NCBI GenBank assembly: GCA_910586635.1
Contig: CAJUJA010000004.1
Location: 1 to 45,110 of the forward strand
Source: an uncultured Bacilli bacterium
GTDB lineage: Bacteria > Bacillota_I > Bacilli_A > RF39 > UBA660
DNA length: 45,110 bases
Direction of reading: 5' to 3'
Shown: positions 25,517 to 34,152 of the stretch, piece after piece
Layout of the letters: each line of letters opens with the position of its first letter
How positions within the stretch are numbered: position 1 is the stretch's first letter
Notes under the pieces: model-generated
What the model saw: the letters and a program-made list of their open reading frames with translations, nothing else
Databases searched by the model: none
Told to the model about the DNA's origin: nothing
Position numbers and translations under genes: made by a program

Positions 25517-26701
25517 TTACCTATTTTGTACTAATTCTAAGGTATCCTTTGCAATCATTAATTCCTCATCTGTTGGAATTGCATAGACTAAAACAGATGA
25601 ATCATCAGTACTAATCTTTCTAATCTCACCTCTGGAGTTATTTGCACCCTCATCTAATTTAATACCAAGGCAAGATAATCTTTCTACTATTTTTCCTCTA
25701 ACATCTAAGCTATTTTCTCCTATACCCGCTGTAAATACAATCATATCTGCTCCCTCTAGTAGTACATAGTATTCGGCAATATAGGCAACTACTCTTCTTA
25801 TAAATATTTCTTGGGCAAGCAAGCATTGACTGTTTCCTTCACTAATTCCTTTAGAAATATCTCTAAAGTCAGAACTAGTTTCACTTACTCCTAATAAACC
25901 TGAAATTTTATTTAAATCATCAATTATTTCAGAGGCATTTTTTCCTTCTTTTTCCATAATGTGTGGAATAATAGATGGATCAATATCTCCAGATCTAGTT
26001 CCCATCATAATACCTGCTAATGGAGTAAATCCCATAGTGGTATCTATGGACTCTCCATTCTTAATTGCACAAATAGAGCCACCGCTACCTAAGTGGCAAC
26101 TAATTACTTTAATATCTTCTCTTCCTAAAATTTCTTTTGCCTTAGACGCTATAAATCTATGGCTTGTTCCATGAAACCCATATTTTCTAATTTTATAATC
26201 ACGGTACCAAGCATAAGGGATAGGATACAGGTATCTTTCCTTTGTCATCGTTTGATGGAATGCTGTATCAAAAACAGCAACCATTGGTATATTAGGCAAC
26301 ACTTCTTTAAAAGCCTGAATTCCTAATAAGCCAGCGGGATTGTGCAGAGGTGCTAAATCCTTGAATGATTCAATATCACTAATTACCTCATCTGTAATGA
26401 TTACCGATTTATTGTATTTATCCCCACCTTGTACTACACGATGTCCAACTCCGTCAATTTCATCTAGTGATGAAATAATATTTAGATCAACTAGCTTTTC
26501 TAATAAAATGTTAACCGCATCTGTGTGATTTTCTAATTTAATTTCCTCTGTTATCTTCTCTCCGTTATATTTAATGGTATATAAACTACCTTCAATTCCA
26601 ATTCGTTCAAACAGTCCACTAGCAAGCACTTTTTCATTATCCATGTCAAAAATTTGAAATTTCAAAGAACTACTTCCTGCATTAATTGATATAATTTTCA
26701 T
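25517..26701 (-). CDS. ackA: Acetate kinase
   Basis: The 394-residue enzyme has the standard length and motifs: N-terminal NAGSSSLKFQ, GHRVVQGG with the substrate arginine, FDTAFHQTM, YGFHGTSH, CHLGSGGSICA and the nucleotide-binding GIGENS near the C-terminus. It interconverts acetyl phosphate plus ADP and acetate plus ATP, giving ATP in fermentation. No phosphotransacetylase gene lies in the window. AGAAGGAGAG precedes the ATG. It heads the ackA-nrnA-ysxC operon. Confidence 0.97.
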   Translation of the reverse strand: MKIISINAGSSSLKFQIFDMDNEKVLASGLFERIGIEGSLYTIKYNGEKITEEIKLENHTDAVNILLEKLVDLNIISSLDEIDGVGHRVVQGGDKYNKSVIITDEVISDIESFKDLAPLHNPAGLLGIQAFKEVLPNIPMVAVFDTAFHQTMTKERYLYPIPYAWYRDYKIRKYGFHGTSHRFIASKAKEILGREDIKVISCHLGSGGSICAIKNGESIDTTMGFTPLAGIMMGTRSGDIDPSIIPHIMEKEGKNASEIIDDLNKISGLLGVSETSSDFRDISKGISEGNSQCLLAQEIFIRRVVAYIAEYYVLLEGADMIVFTAGIGENSLDVRGKIVERLSCLGIKLDEGANNSRGEIRKISTDDSSVLVYAIPTDEELMIAKDTLELVQNR

Positions 26702-26795
26702 CTAATCTCTCCTTCTAATTTATTATACTATAAATTTTATTTTTTTCCTATACTTATCATTCTCTTTTCCATCAGATAAATCACTACTATATATA

Positions 26796-27836
26796 CTAAT
26801 TCTTATTCTTTACCTTTTTATATTGCTTATATTTGGAAAATAATATAAAAATCAGTAGTAAAATCCCAACCATTATTACAAATAGATAAAAACTAATTCC
26901 TCTAGAAATAAGCATTGCACTACTAAGAATAGAAGCAGGAAAAAACAATTTAAATAAAATTACAAAACTCCCTTCACTTACTCCCATTGCCCCTGGAAAT
27001 GGTAAAAAAGCAACTCCTACATATAAAACAGCCTGCATAAATACAAAATCTATGATAGAATAAGTTCCTAATCCAAAGGATTTATATACAAAATAAGGAA
27101 TACTCTGATAAAAAAATAATTGAATAAACGAAACTAAAAAGGTTCGATAAATAATACCTTTATGTTGTTTTAGAAAAAGAGCACTCCTATGATAGTTTTT
27201 CATTTCATCTACTGCCTTGTCATAAAAACTTTGTGCTCCTTTAAAATGAAATTTATTTAAAATTTTATGAATGAAATTTAGTACTTTTATGGCAAGGTTC
27301 CTTGAAAACAATATAATAAAAAGAGAAGTGACTATAATGATATTAACAATAAATCCAATGAATAATAAATATTTAAGATTTCCCATCCCTATCAGTTTAT
27401 TAAAATTTAAAAGAACTCCTATTATTGCTAATACAGAACAAATTACCTGGAAGCTAAATAATTGAATAATAAGGGCAACTAAACAATCAGATATTGGTAA
27501 TTTATCTTTATTCATAAAATAAAGTTGTAGGGGCTGTCCTCCACTAGAAGAAGGAGTAATGGAACTAAAGAAAAACCCCACTAATGCATATTTTATTGTA
27601 TCTATTATTCTTATATTATGATCAAGACTTTTTAAAATTCTATATAAATTGAATCCTTCACAAAGGACAAATAAAAACATAATTAAAAATCCTATTAAAA
27701 TATATCTTATATCAACTGATCGAATATAATTCATTATTTGATTCATATCATTATTCCTTAACACAAAATAAAATGTTAAAAATATAACAAAAATAAATAA
27801 GAGTATATTAAAAATTCTTTTCTTTTTATTTCTCAT
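26796..27836 (-). CDS. Lysylphosphatidylglycerol synthase TM-region/flippase-like protein
   Basis: The 346-residue polytopic membrane protein has about eight TM helices. Its conserved blocks, FSSITPSSSGGQPLQLYFM near residue 90 and FLPFPGAMGVSEGSF near residue 285, are hallmarks of the UPF0104 / LPG_synthase_TM family. It lacks the C-terminal aminoacyl-transferase domain of MprF, so it is the stand-alone flippase-like version that probably moves or modifies a lipid. The substrate is unknown. It is separated from ackA by about 95 bases, so it may be transcribed on its own. The ribosome binding site is weak (AAAGGTAG). Confidence 0.85.
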   Translation of the reverse strand: MRNKKKRIFNILLFIFVIFLTFYFVLRNNDMNQIMNYIRSVDIRYILIGFLIMFLFVLCEGFNLYRILKSLDHNIRIIDTIKYALVGFFFSSITPSSSGGQPLQLYFMNKDKLPISDCLVALIIQLFSFQVICSVLAIIGVLLNFNKLIGMGNLKYLLFIGFIVNIIIVTSLFIILFSRNLAIKVLNFIHKILNKFHFKGAQSFYDKAVDEMKNYHRSALFLKQHKGIIYRTFLVSFIQLFFYQSIPYFVYKSFGLGTYSIIDFVFMQAVLYVGVAFLPFPGAMGVSEGSFVILFKLFFPASILSSAMLISRGISFYLFVIMVGILLLIFILFSKYKQYKKVKNKN

Positions 27837-27940
27837 ACTACATACTACCTTTTCAAATGTATACTTTTAATAAATTATATCATATTTTTATTCATGATTC
27901 TAATTACATTTTTGTAATATAACTACTTGATTTTTTATCC

Positions 27941-27970
27941 TAAAACAAAAGATAGATCCGAAGATCTATC
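27941..27970 (-). terminator. Terminator of the SASP gene
   Basis: In minus-strand reading, GATAGATC-TTCG-GATCTATC, a stable UUCG-type tetraloop, is followed by TTTTGTTTTA. Confidence 0.85.
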
Positions 27971-27987
27971 CTTTAAGCTATTTATAA

Positions 27988-28203
27988 TTAGTTATTTTGG
28001 TTATAGCTTCCACTTACTTGATTAAGTCCATTTTGAACTAAACGTCTAGTTATTTCACCACCAACTGATCCGTTTGCACGAGAAGTTGAATCTGCTCCTA
28101 AATTAACACCAAATTCATTAGCGATTTCGTATTTCATTTTATCGATAGCTTGTTTAGCTCCTGGAACTCTCATTTTCATACTTGATTTATTTGAGTTAGT
28201 CAT
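27988..28203 (-). CDS. sspA: Small acid-soluble spore protein, alpha/beta type
   Basis: The 71-residue protein has the family features: KQAIDKMKYEIANEFGV, containing the GPR protease cleavage context (E-I-A-x-E-F-G), then GADSTSRANGSVGGEITRRLV. These proteins coat and protect spore DNA and are degraded by GPR at germination. The start at 28203 has GGAGGTG upstream; a longer in-frame ATG lies inside the promoter region. It lies next to thiI, as sspA does in Bacillus. It is monocistronic with a strong terminator. Confidence 0.95.
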   Translation of the reverse strand: MTNSNKSSMKMRVPGAKQAIDKMKYEIANEFGVNLGADSTSRANGSVGGEITRRLVQNGLNQVSGSYNQNN

Positions 28204-28223
28204 TATTTCACCTCCTACATTTA

Positions 28224-28252
28224 TAGATTGCGAAATAATTTCCAAATAATAC
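28224..28252 (-). promoter_or_regulatory. Possible sigma-G promoter of the SASP gene
   Basis: Minus-strand GTATT (28248-28252), a 17-base spacer and CAATCTA (28224-28230) resemble a forespore sigma-G promoter; the -10 fit is partial. Confidence 0.3.
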
Positions 28253-28276
28253 ATAAATTCTATTGGTAATTTATAC

Positions 28277-29461
28277 CTATAATAAATCCTGAAAATCTAA
28301 TTTACTATCTTCTATTTTAATTGTATTTACTTCATGAATTGCTTTTTCAATTAATTTTTCATAATCTAAGTTTTGTTCGATTTTTAAGCATTCTTCTAAA
28401 TTGGGGTTAATTACAGGATGTTTTGGAACAAAAACAGTACAGCAATCTTCATATGGTAAGATGCTAATATCATAAGTATCAATTTTTCTAGCAATTTTAA
28501 TAATTTCTAATTTATCTAAACAAGATACTGGTCTAATAACAGGCATATTTGTAACTTGATTGATAACTGACATACTAGTTAAAGTTTGTGATGCAACTTG
28601 TCCAATAGATTCTCCATTTATGATTACTAATCCTTTTTGCCTTTTAGCTAACTTTTCCATAATCCGATACATCATTCTACGCATAATCGTAATACAGTAA
28701 GTTGGATTACTATTTTTATAAATAGCTTCTTGAATTCCAGTGAAATTAACAATATGTAAATTTATTTTATCTGTATACTTTACTAATTTCTTGGTAAGAT
28801 CCATTACCTTATTACGAGCTTCTAAACTGGTATGAGGAATCGCCTCAAAATATACTGCATCTATTTTAATTCCACGTTTCATAGCTAAATATCCAGCAAC
28901 AGGTGAGTCAATTCCACCACTTAACATAAGCATTCCCTTAGCCTGGGTTCCAACAGGATACCCTCCACATCCTTTATAACCATTGATATAGATATAAGTA
29001 TGGTAAGGTCTAATTTCTACCTTTACTAAAACATCAGGATGATGCACATCAACACTAATACCATCTATATTTTTTAAAATATAGGATCCTAAAATGGGAT
29101 TCATTTCTTGACTTGAAATTTCAAAGGTTTTATCACTTCTTTTTGTTTCTATTTTAAAAGTATGAAAGTCCTCTTTCTTTAAAATTTCTAGTAATATTTC
29201 TTTTATTTTATCAGTATTAGTATCTACAATATGTGCAATATGATACATATGAATCCCAAAGATATGATCCATAATATGCTTGATTTCTTCTAAGTCTTTA
29301 TCCTGGAATTCAATATACATTCTAGAAATATCTTTAGATATTTTAACATCATAATTTTTTAATTTATTTTTTATATTTTGATATAAAGTATTTACAAAAA
29401 AGTTTCTATTTCCTTTTTTTGTTGTTAACTCTCCATATTTAATTAAAATTATCTGATTCAT
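28277..29461 (-). CDS. thiI: tRNA 4-thiouridine synthase ThiI
   Basis: The 394-residue enzyme has an N-terminal ferredoxin-like and THUMP region (ILIKYGELTTKKGNRNFF at the start) and a PP-loop ATPase domain with SGGIDSPVAGYLAMKRG. It makes 4-thiouridine at position 8 of tRNA and helps thiazole synthesis. It ends shortly after the PP-loop domain without a rhodanese domain, as in many Firmicutes. No cysteine desulfurase partner is present nearby, unlike in Bacillus. The ATG at 29461 has GGGGTGAT upstream. Confidence 0.95.
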   Translation of the reverse strand: MNQIILIKYGELTTKKGNRNFFVNTLYQNIKNKLKNYDVKISKDISRMYIEFQDKDLEEIKHIMDHIFGIHMYHIAHIVDTNTDKIKEILLEILKKEDFHTFKIETKRSDKTFEISSQEMNPILGSYILKNIDGISVDVHHPDVLVKVEIRPYHTYIYINGYKGCGGYPVGTQAKGMLMLSGGIDSPVAGYLAMKRGIKIDAVYFEAIPHTSLEARNKVMDLTKKLVKYTDKINLHIVNFTGIQEAIYKNSNPTYCITIMRRMMYRIMEKLAKRQKGLVIINGESIGQVASQTLTSMSVINQVTNMPVIRPVSCLDKLEIIKIARKIDTYDISILPYEDCCTVFVPKHPVINPNLEECLKIEQNLDYEKLIEKAIHEVNTIKIEDSKLDFQDLL

Positions 29462-29542
29462 ATTAATCACCCCAAATACCTACTATAGTCTAACAAAACA
29501 TAAGTAGAAAAACAAGTATACTTACAAAAAAGAAATCTTAAA

Positions 29543-30160
29543 TTAGATTTCTTTCATTTTTTCCTTTGATCTATAAGAGATATGATTTACTACATTATAT
29601 TCTGTCGGAATCTCTTCAATTGTTTCATAAAAGGTTCCATGCTCTTTATTAAATAAATATAAGAACATATAATCTTCATAATATTCCTTTAATTGTAATT
29701 TATCTTCCACAATATAATTATATCCAATTTTTGTTTCTGCATTTTCAAGTTTTTCATCTTGCCATTTTCCTACTTTATATACAATCGCTTTTTTATCTTT
29801 ACTTTCCATGGTAATTAAATATTCTCCACATTTTAATGTTGCAGTAGTATCCTCTCCATTTAAAACAACTCTAGATTCATAAATATCGCAAGTTTCTTTT
29901 CTTTTAAAGGGATTTGTAACGTCCTTTACTATTTTTTCATCAATTAACTCTTTTAGAGAAACTGTCGAATTATCACTAATTTCCATTTGATATAAGGTAT
30001 TACTAGTTGCAAGATTGGTAATACTAGTTTTTAGAGTACGAAAATTTTCATTTTCTATCCCTCTTAAAATTAAAATTAGTATAAATGACGCTACTGCTAC
30101 AAATGCAATTACAAATATTAATACTTCAAATAATGTTTTTCCTTTATTATTATTTATCAT
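29543..30160 (-). CDS. Type IV pilin-like (pseudopilin) protein
   Basis: The 205-residue protein has a class III signal pattern: a short basic leader ending in Gly7, then KTLFEVL with Glu at mature position 5, followed by a long hydrophobic helix (about 13-34). This is the layout recognised by prepilin peptidase in type IV pilins and competence pseudopilins. The C-terminal domain is globular and contains two cysteines (KETCDIYES, TLKCGEY) that could form a disulfide. Its start lies inside the end of ezrA (11-base overlap), so it is coupled to a cell-division gene. No pilus ATPase or peptidase gene is present in the window. Confidence 0.6.
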   Translation of the reverse strand: MINNNKGKTLFEVLIFVIAFVAVASFILILILRGIENENFRTLKTSITNLATSNTLYQMEISDNSTVSLKELIDEKIVKDVTNPFKRKETCDIYESRVVLNGEDTTATLKCGEYLITMESKDKKAIVYKVGKWQDEKLENAETKIGYNYIVEDKLQLKEYYEDYMFLYLFNKEHGTFYETIEEIPTEYNVVNHISYRSKEKMKEI

Positions 30161-31862
30161 ATATTGCTAACATCCTTCCATACATATTTTCATCTACTAA
30201 TGTACAAGTCTTTAATACGATATCTAAAGACTCCTTATATTTTCCTTTATTAAAGTACTGTTCTGCTTCATTTAACCCATTTTCTACTTCATCATAATAT
30301 GGGCGGTATCTATTTCCATAGATCATAGATTTTTCTGCTAATTTTGCTGTTTTTATCATTTCATTTGTAGTGTTATATAGTTTCAAAACTAAATCTCTTG
30401 CTGTATCTACCCTTGTATTGAGAGTTTTAATAACAATTGGTTTTCTCTCAAGTTCTTTAATAACCTCTTTAATGGCTTCATTTGCTTCTTTTAACTCTAC
30501 AAAATAATTATCTGTGATAATAGGTAATTTATAACTACGCATCTTTTGTTTAGATTGATTTAAGAACTTTTCAATCTCTTCTAATTGTTCACGGGCCCTT
30601 ACTTCGTCATCATGCATATTTCCGAGTGATTTTAAGGCAATATCTAAATCCTCTTCCATCAATTTTAACCGGTAGGTCAAATCTTCAATTTCCTTATGTA
30701 ACATAGAATACGGTGAAGAGGTTGCTCCAACTTTTCCTATAATATTTTTATAATCATCATTAATAACCACTAAGGTTTTTCTGACATCATGAATAATTTT
30801 AATATCTTCTTCATTTAAGTCATACATTCTTTTAATATCATCCAATTGCTTGTAGATATCCTCTACCACTTTATTTGTTTTATTTAATTTTCTGCTAAAA
30901 TCTTTTTCAACTTCTTCATAGACTTTTCTACTTAATCTTTCCTTTTCAAAATCTACAAATAGCGAGTCAAAGTAATCTAAAATAGTTTTTAATTCAAACA
31001 TACAGTCTTCCAAATTCAAAAGTTTTACTTTGTCAAAAATTTTATTTATATTCTTTTTCGATTCTTCGATATTATACTCCAAATTTAAATATTCTAATGG
31101 ATAGCCTTCTTTTGTTAATTCCTCAGCTGCTGATTGAATTTCTTTAATCCTTTTTGGGAGTAATTGTTTAATCATTAATAATAAGTCAGGGGTTTCTTCT
31201 ACTACAATATTTATATGATCAATCATCATGTCTAAGGCTTTGACAATATGCACTACTTCGTTATAATCGTTTTTTTCCATTACCTTTTCAAAGTCTAAAA
31301 AGTTTTTCTCAATATTCTCTAATTGTAATTCAATTTCATCCTGCATTTCTTCATACAAATTTTTATGATCTTGATACTCTTTATTTATTTTTCTATATTT
31401 TGTTTTTAGCTTAATAACAATACTTCGATATTTTTCTTCACTTAAAGTAATTTCCTTGATTTCCTCTAGTAAATGTTCAGCAGAAGATTTGGCCTTATAA
31501 ATTTCTAATTCAACTTTTGCTATTTTATAAGTACAGTTCTTAAAGTCACGTTTTTCTATATAGGTATCTAAATCAATCAAAAGATCATCAATGATAGATA
31601 TTTTATTTTCCTTAATAAAAATAAACCTCTCTTGCCATTTATGATACTTCTCCTCCATTGCTTCATTTTTTAATAGTGGTTCTATCTTGGATAATTCTAA
31701 TAGTACAGGAGTTCCCGTAATCAAATTCTTATTATATTCTAGGTCATTAGCAATATCTATGAATTTTTTCTTTTCTGTTTTTCTGATAAAAAGTAAACAA
31801 AGAACAACTATAATAATACAAATTAAAACTACTGTAGTAATCACTAATATTTGTCCATTCAT
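30150..31862 (-). CDS. ezrA: Septation ring formation regulator EzrA
   Basis: The 570-residue protein has one N-terminal TM helix (about 5-25) followed by a long, almost wholly helical coiled-coil region, including NMHDDEVRAREQLEE and KSKQKMRSYKLP-like segments typical of EzrA's spectrin-like repeats. EzrA binds FtsZ, limits aberrant Z-rings and coordinates wall synthesis; it is restricted to Bacilli and close relatives. AAGAGGTG precedes two adjacent ATG codons; the second (31862) is better spaced. The pilin-like gene overlaps its 3' end. Confidence 0.92.
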   Translation of the reverse strand: MNGQILVITTVVLICIIIVVLCLLFIRKTEKKKFIDIANDLEYNKNLITGTPVLLELSKIEPLLKNEAMEEKYHKWQERFIFIKENKISIIDDLLIDLDTYIEKRDFKNCTYKIAKVELEIYKAKSSAEHLLEEIKEITLSEEKYRSIVIKLKTKYRKINKEYQDHKNLYEEMQDEIELQLENIEKNFLDFEKVMEKNDYNEVVHIVKALDMMIDHINIVVEETPDLLLMIKQLLPKRIKEIQSAAEELTKEGYPLEYLNLEYNIEESKKNINKIFDKVKLLNLEDCMFELKTILDYFDSLFVDFEKERLSRKVYEEVEKDFSRKLNKTNKVVEDIYKQLDDIKRMYDLNEEDIKIIHDVRKTLVVINDDYKNIIGKVGATSSPYSMLHKEIEDLTYRLKLMEEDLDIALKSLGNMHDDEVRAREQLEEIEKFLNQSKQKMRSYKLPIITDNYFVELKEANEAIKEVIKELERKPIVIKTLNTRVDTARDLVLKLYNTTNEMIKTAKLAEKSMIYGNRYRPYYDEVENGLNEAEQYFNKGKYKESLDIVLKTCTLVDENMYGRMLAIYDK

Positions 31863-31865
31863 CAT

Positions 31866-32087
31866 TACACCTCTTATCTTATAAAATATTTTATCACAAG
31901 TTGGACCTATTTTTCCACAAATTTCACAAATTTTAATAAAAATCTGGTATTTAAATCAGTGAGTCCCTCCCTTTCATGTCTCTATCTTTTATTTATTTGT
32001 TTTTTCAATCAGTTCTCTTACTTTTTCCTATATGCCTTAGACTACTTTTATAACATTAGTTAAATTAAACATTCAATCAACAAAGTC
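31866..32087. other. Divergent intergenic region between ezrA and rpsD
   Basis: I see no gene or clear hairpin. It should contain the ezrA promoter, but no hexamer pair is convincing. Confidence 0.4.
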
Positions 32088-32116
32088 TTGACTATCACAT
32101 ATAATTTTTATATAAT
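32088..32116 (+). promoter_or_regulatory. Promoter of rpsD
   Basis: TTGACT (32088-32093), exactly 17 bases and TATAAT (32111-32116) form the best-matching vegetative promoter in the window. Confidence 0.85.
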
Positions 32117-32123
32117 TAATACT

Positions 32124-32260
32124 GCATATTGACTTAGATGGCAGATTTAGAGGTTTTTAATGTGTTTTTCAAAAGGTTAGTAGCCGTTGCCATTAGGTGA
32201 AGGAAAACTCCCTAACAATCGACTAAATCACTTTAAGCATTTATGTAATATTAGATGAAA
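32124..32260 (+). promoter_or_regulatory. 5' leader of rpsD, candidate S4 autoregulatory element
   Basis: The untranslated leader of about 140 bases holds structured segments, including TTAGG (32195-32199) that can pair with CCTAA 13 bases downstream, and ATGGCAG/TTGCCAT-like blocks. In Bacillus, ribosomal protein S4 represses rpsD through such a leader. The assignment is by position and length, not by covariation. Confidence 0.5.
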
Positions 32261-32270
32261 GGAGAATTAG

Positions 32271-32873
32271 ATGTCAAGATATACTGGATCAGAGTTCAAA
32301 AGAGCTCGTCGTGTTGGGTTTTCTATTTCTGAGACTGGAAAAGAATTAGCTCGCCGTCCATATGGACCTGGACAACATGGTAATGCCCGTAAAGGAAAAT
32401 TATCTGACTATGGTGTTCAATTAAAAGAAAAGCAAAAGGTTAGATTCATGTATGGTCTTAGCGAAAAACAATTTAGAAAAACATTTGATGATGCTGCTAA
32501 AATTAAGGGTATCCATGGTACTAACTTTCTACGCCTACTAGAGTCAAGACTAGATAATTTAGTTTATCGTATCGGCTTTGCATCAACTAGACGTGGTGCT
32601 AGACAATTAGTTAATCATGGTCATGTTACTGTTAATGGTAGGAAAGTTGATATTCCATCTTATAGAGTAAAAGTTGGAGATATCATTTCACTAAAAGATA
32701 AAGACAAAGAACTTAAAGTGGTTACAGAATCTTTATCAAAAGTTAATAGACGTGTAGAGTTTATCTCATATGATGATAAAAAACTTGAAGGCACGTATGT
32801 AAGATTGCCTGAAAGAAACGAACTTAATGCTGATATTAATGAGTCACTAATTGTTGAATTCTATAATAAGTAA
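32271..32873 (+). CDS. rpsD: 30S ribosomal protein S4
   Basis: The 200-residue protein has the normal length, starts MSRYTGSEFKRARRVGFSIS and contains the S4 RNA-binding domain around residues 91-155 (RLDNLVYRIGFASTRRGARQ and VNHGHVTVNGRKV), ending with the family tail LIVEFYNK. It binds 16S rRNA early in 30S assembly and acts in translational autoregulation. It lacks the N-terminal zinc-binding cysteines, so it is the C-minus, zinc-independent form. GAAAGGAG precedes the ATG, and a strong terminator follows. Confidence 0.98.
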   Translation: MSRYTGSEFKRARRVGFSISETGKELARRPYGPGQHGNARKGKLSDYGVQLKEKQKVRFMYGLSEKQFRKTFDDAAKIKGIHGTNFLRLLESRLDNLVYRIGFASTRRGARQLVNHGHVTVNGRKVDIPSYRVKVGDIISLKDKDKELKVVTESLSKVNRRVEFISYDDKKLEGTYVRLPERNELNADINESLIVEFYNK

Positions 32874-32898
32874 AAAAACTCCTTTTTGGAGTTTTTTT
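32872..32898 (+). terminator. Terminator of rpsD
   Basis: AAAAAAACTCC-TTTTT-GGAGTTTTTTT is symmetric, so it may also serve the convergent gene. Confidence 0.9.
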
Positions 32899-32915
32899 AC
32901 TTATATCACTTATTT

Positions 32916-34139
32916 TTATAAACCCGTTCCAATTAATTTTCCTGCTTTACTATAAACAATAAATTTAGGAAGATAATTCTTCTTGTCATAAGTGGAATAA
33001 CCACTAATAAGATAACGATTATCCATTTGTTTAATATCTGTAAAATAATCATCTATTTCATTTTCATATTCTACAATCTTTAGCTCTTTTAAATCTCTAT
33101 TATATTTTGCAAAGATTCCATTATATTGAAAGACCATCATATCGTCCGTTGATTTTTCCTTATTATAAATTCCAGTTTGACCTGATATTACTAAGTTGTC
33201 TTGATCTTTAATCACTTTATTATATCGTTCTTTACCTTTTCCTTTATAGGTTGCTTCCTTTACTAAGTGACAATCCGCATCATACTCTACTATAAGAGAA
33301 TCCGTATCATAATCCGTTTTATCTTTCCCTACTTTTTTGGCTCCTACTACAAATAGCTGGTTATCTACTGTTGTGATGCCTGTAAAACCAAAACTATCTG
33401 TAGCCTCATAATTCTCTGTGGTGATTTTATTTCCTTCTAAATCGTATTTTGAAATAATTCCTATATTAGAGGCGTCCTTTCCTACCGTGTATATATTACC
33501 ATCTAGTATTAGTAAATCATTATAGATTCCTGACTTAGAGCCCCCGTAATTACTCCTCCAAACTTCGTTTAATTCCTTATCATATTTAATTAAGATAGCT
33601 CCCCCTTCATCGGATAATCCTAAAGTCATATTCTCATAAATACTCTGCCCTACTACTAAATAGCCATCTTCTAATACCAATAGGTTCATAAATTTCGAGT
33701 TCCCCAATACTTGAAAATCATTTTCATAAAGAATTTCTCCATTATTATCATATTTCACAATTAACGCAGATCGAGTCTTATTTCTATGTTCATCTTTAGT
33801 AGATTCATAATTTCCTACTGCAATATAATTATCCTTATCCTTTTTCACTCCAAAGAAACTACTGTTATACCCTTTGTTATAAAATTTTTCCCAAATCTTC
33901 TTCTGTTCTCTATCATACTTTGTAATCTTAGCCTTTTCCTGTCTTTTATCATTATTGTTATTACTTCCTACAGAAATAATATCAGAATCCATAACTTCAA
34001 ACGAATTAATACTATCAAAATATGATTTATCTTTTTTCATTACTTTTTCTGTATAGATAATAACAACTAAATCAATAATCAAAATAATAAAACAAATAAT
34101 TACAGTATATTTCATTATTCTTTTTAATCTACTACTCAT
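32916..34139 (-). CDS. Membrane-anchored beta-propeller-like extracellular protein
   Basis: The 407-residue protein has an N-terminal basic stretch and one TM/signal-anchor helix (about 11-30). The rest is a series of repeated units of about 45-50 residues with a pattern like V-x-x-YD-x-x-GE-x, followed by a turn and strands such as DGYLVVGQS and DGNIYTVGKD. This resembles delta-60-type or PQQ-like propeller repeats of exported Firmicutes proteins, although I cannot name the family. A binding or scaffolding role outside the membrane is likely. AGAGGTG precedes the start. It lies 13 bases after tyrS on the same strand, so it may be part of the T-box-controlled transcript. Confidence 0.55.
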   Translation of the reverse strand: MSSRLKRIMKYTVIICFIILIIDLVVIIYTEKVMKKDKSYFDSINSFEVMDSDIISVGSNNNNDKRQEKAKITKYDREQKKIWEKFYNKGYNSSFFGVKKDKDNYIAVGNYESTKDEHRNKTRSALIVKYDNNGEILYENDFQVLGNSKFMNLLVLEDGYLVVGQSIYENMTLGLSDEGGAILIKYDKELNEVWRSNYGGSKSGIYNDLLILDGNIYTVGKDASNIGIISKYDLEGNKITTENYEATDSFGFTGITTVDNQLFVVGAKKVGKDKTDYDTDSLIVEYDADCHLVKEATYKGKGKERYNKVIKDQDNLVISGQTGIYNKEKSTDDMMVFQYNGIFAKYNRDLKELKIVEYENEIDDYFTDIKQMDNRYLISGYSTYDKKNYLPKFIVYSKAGKLIGTGL

Positions 34140-34152
34140 AAAGTCAACACCT

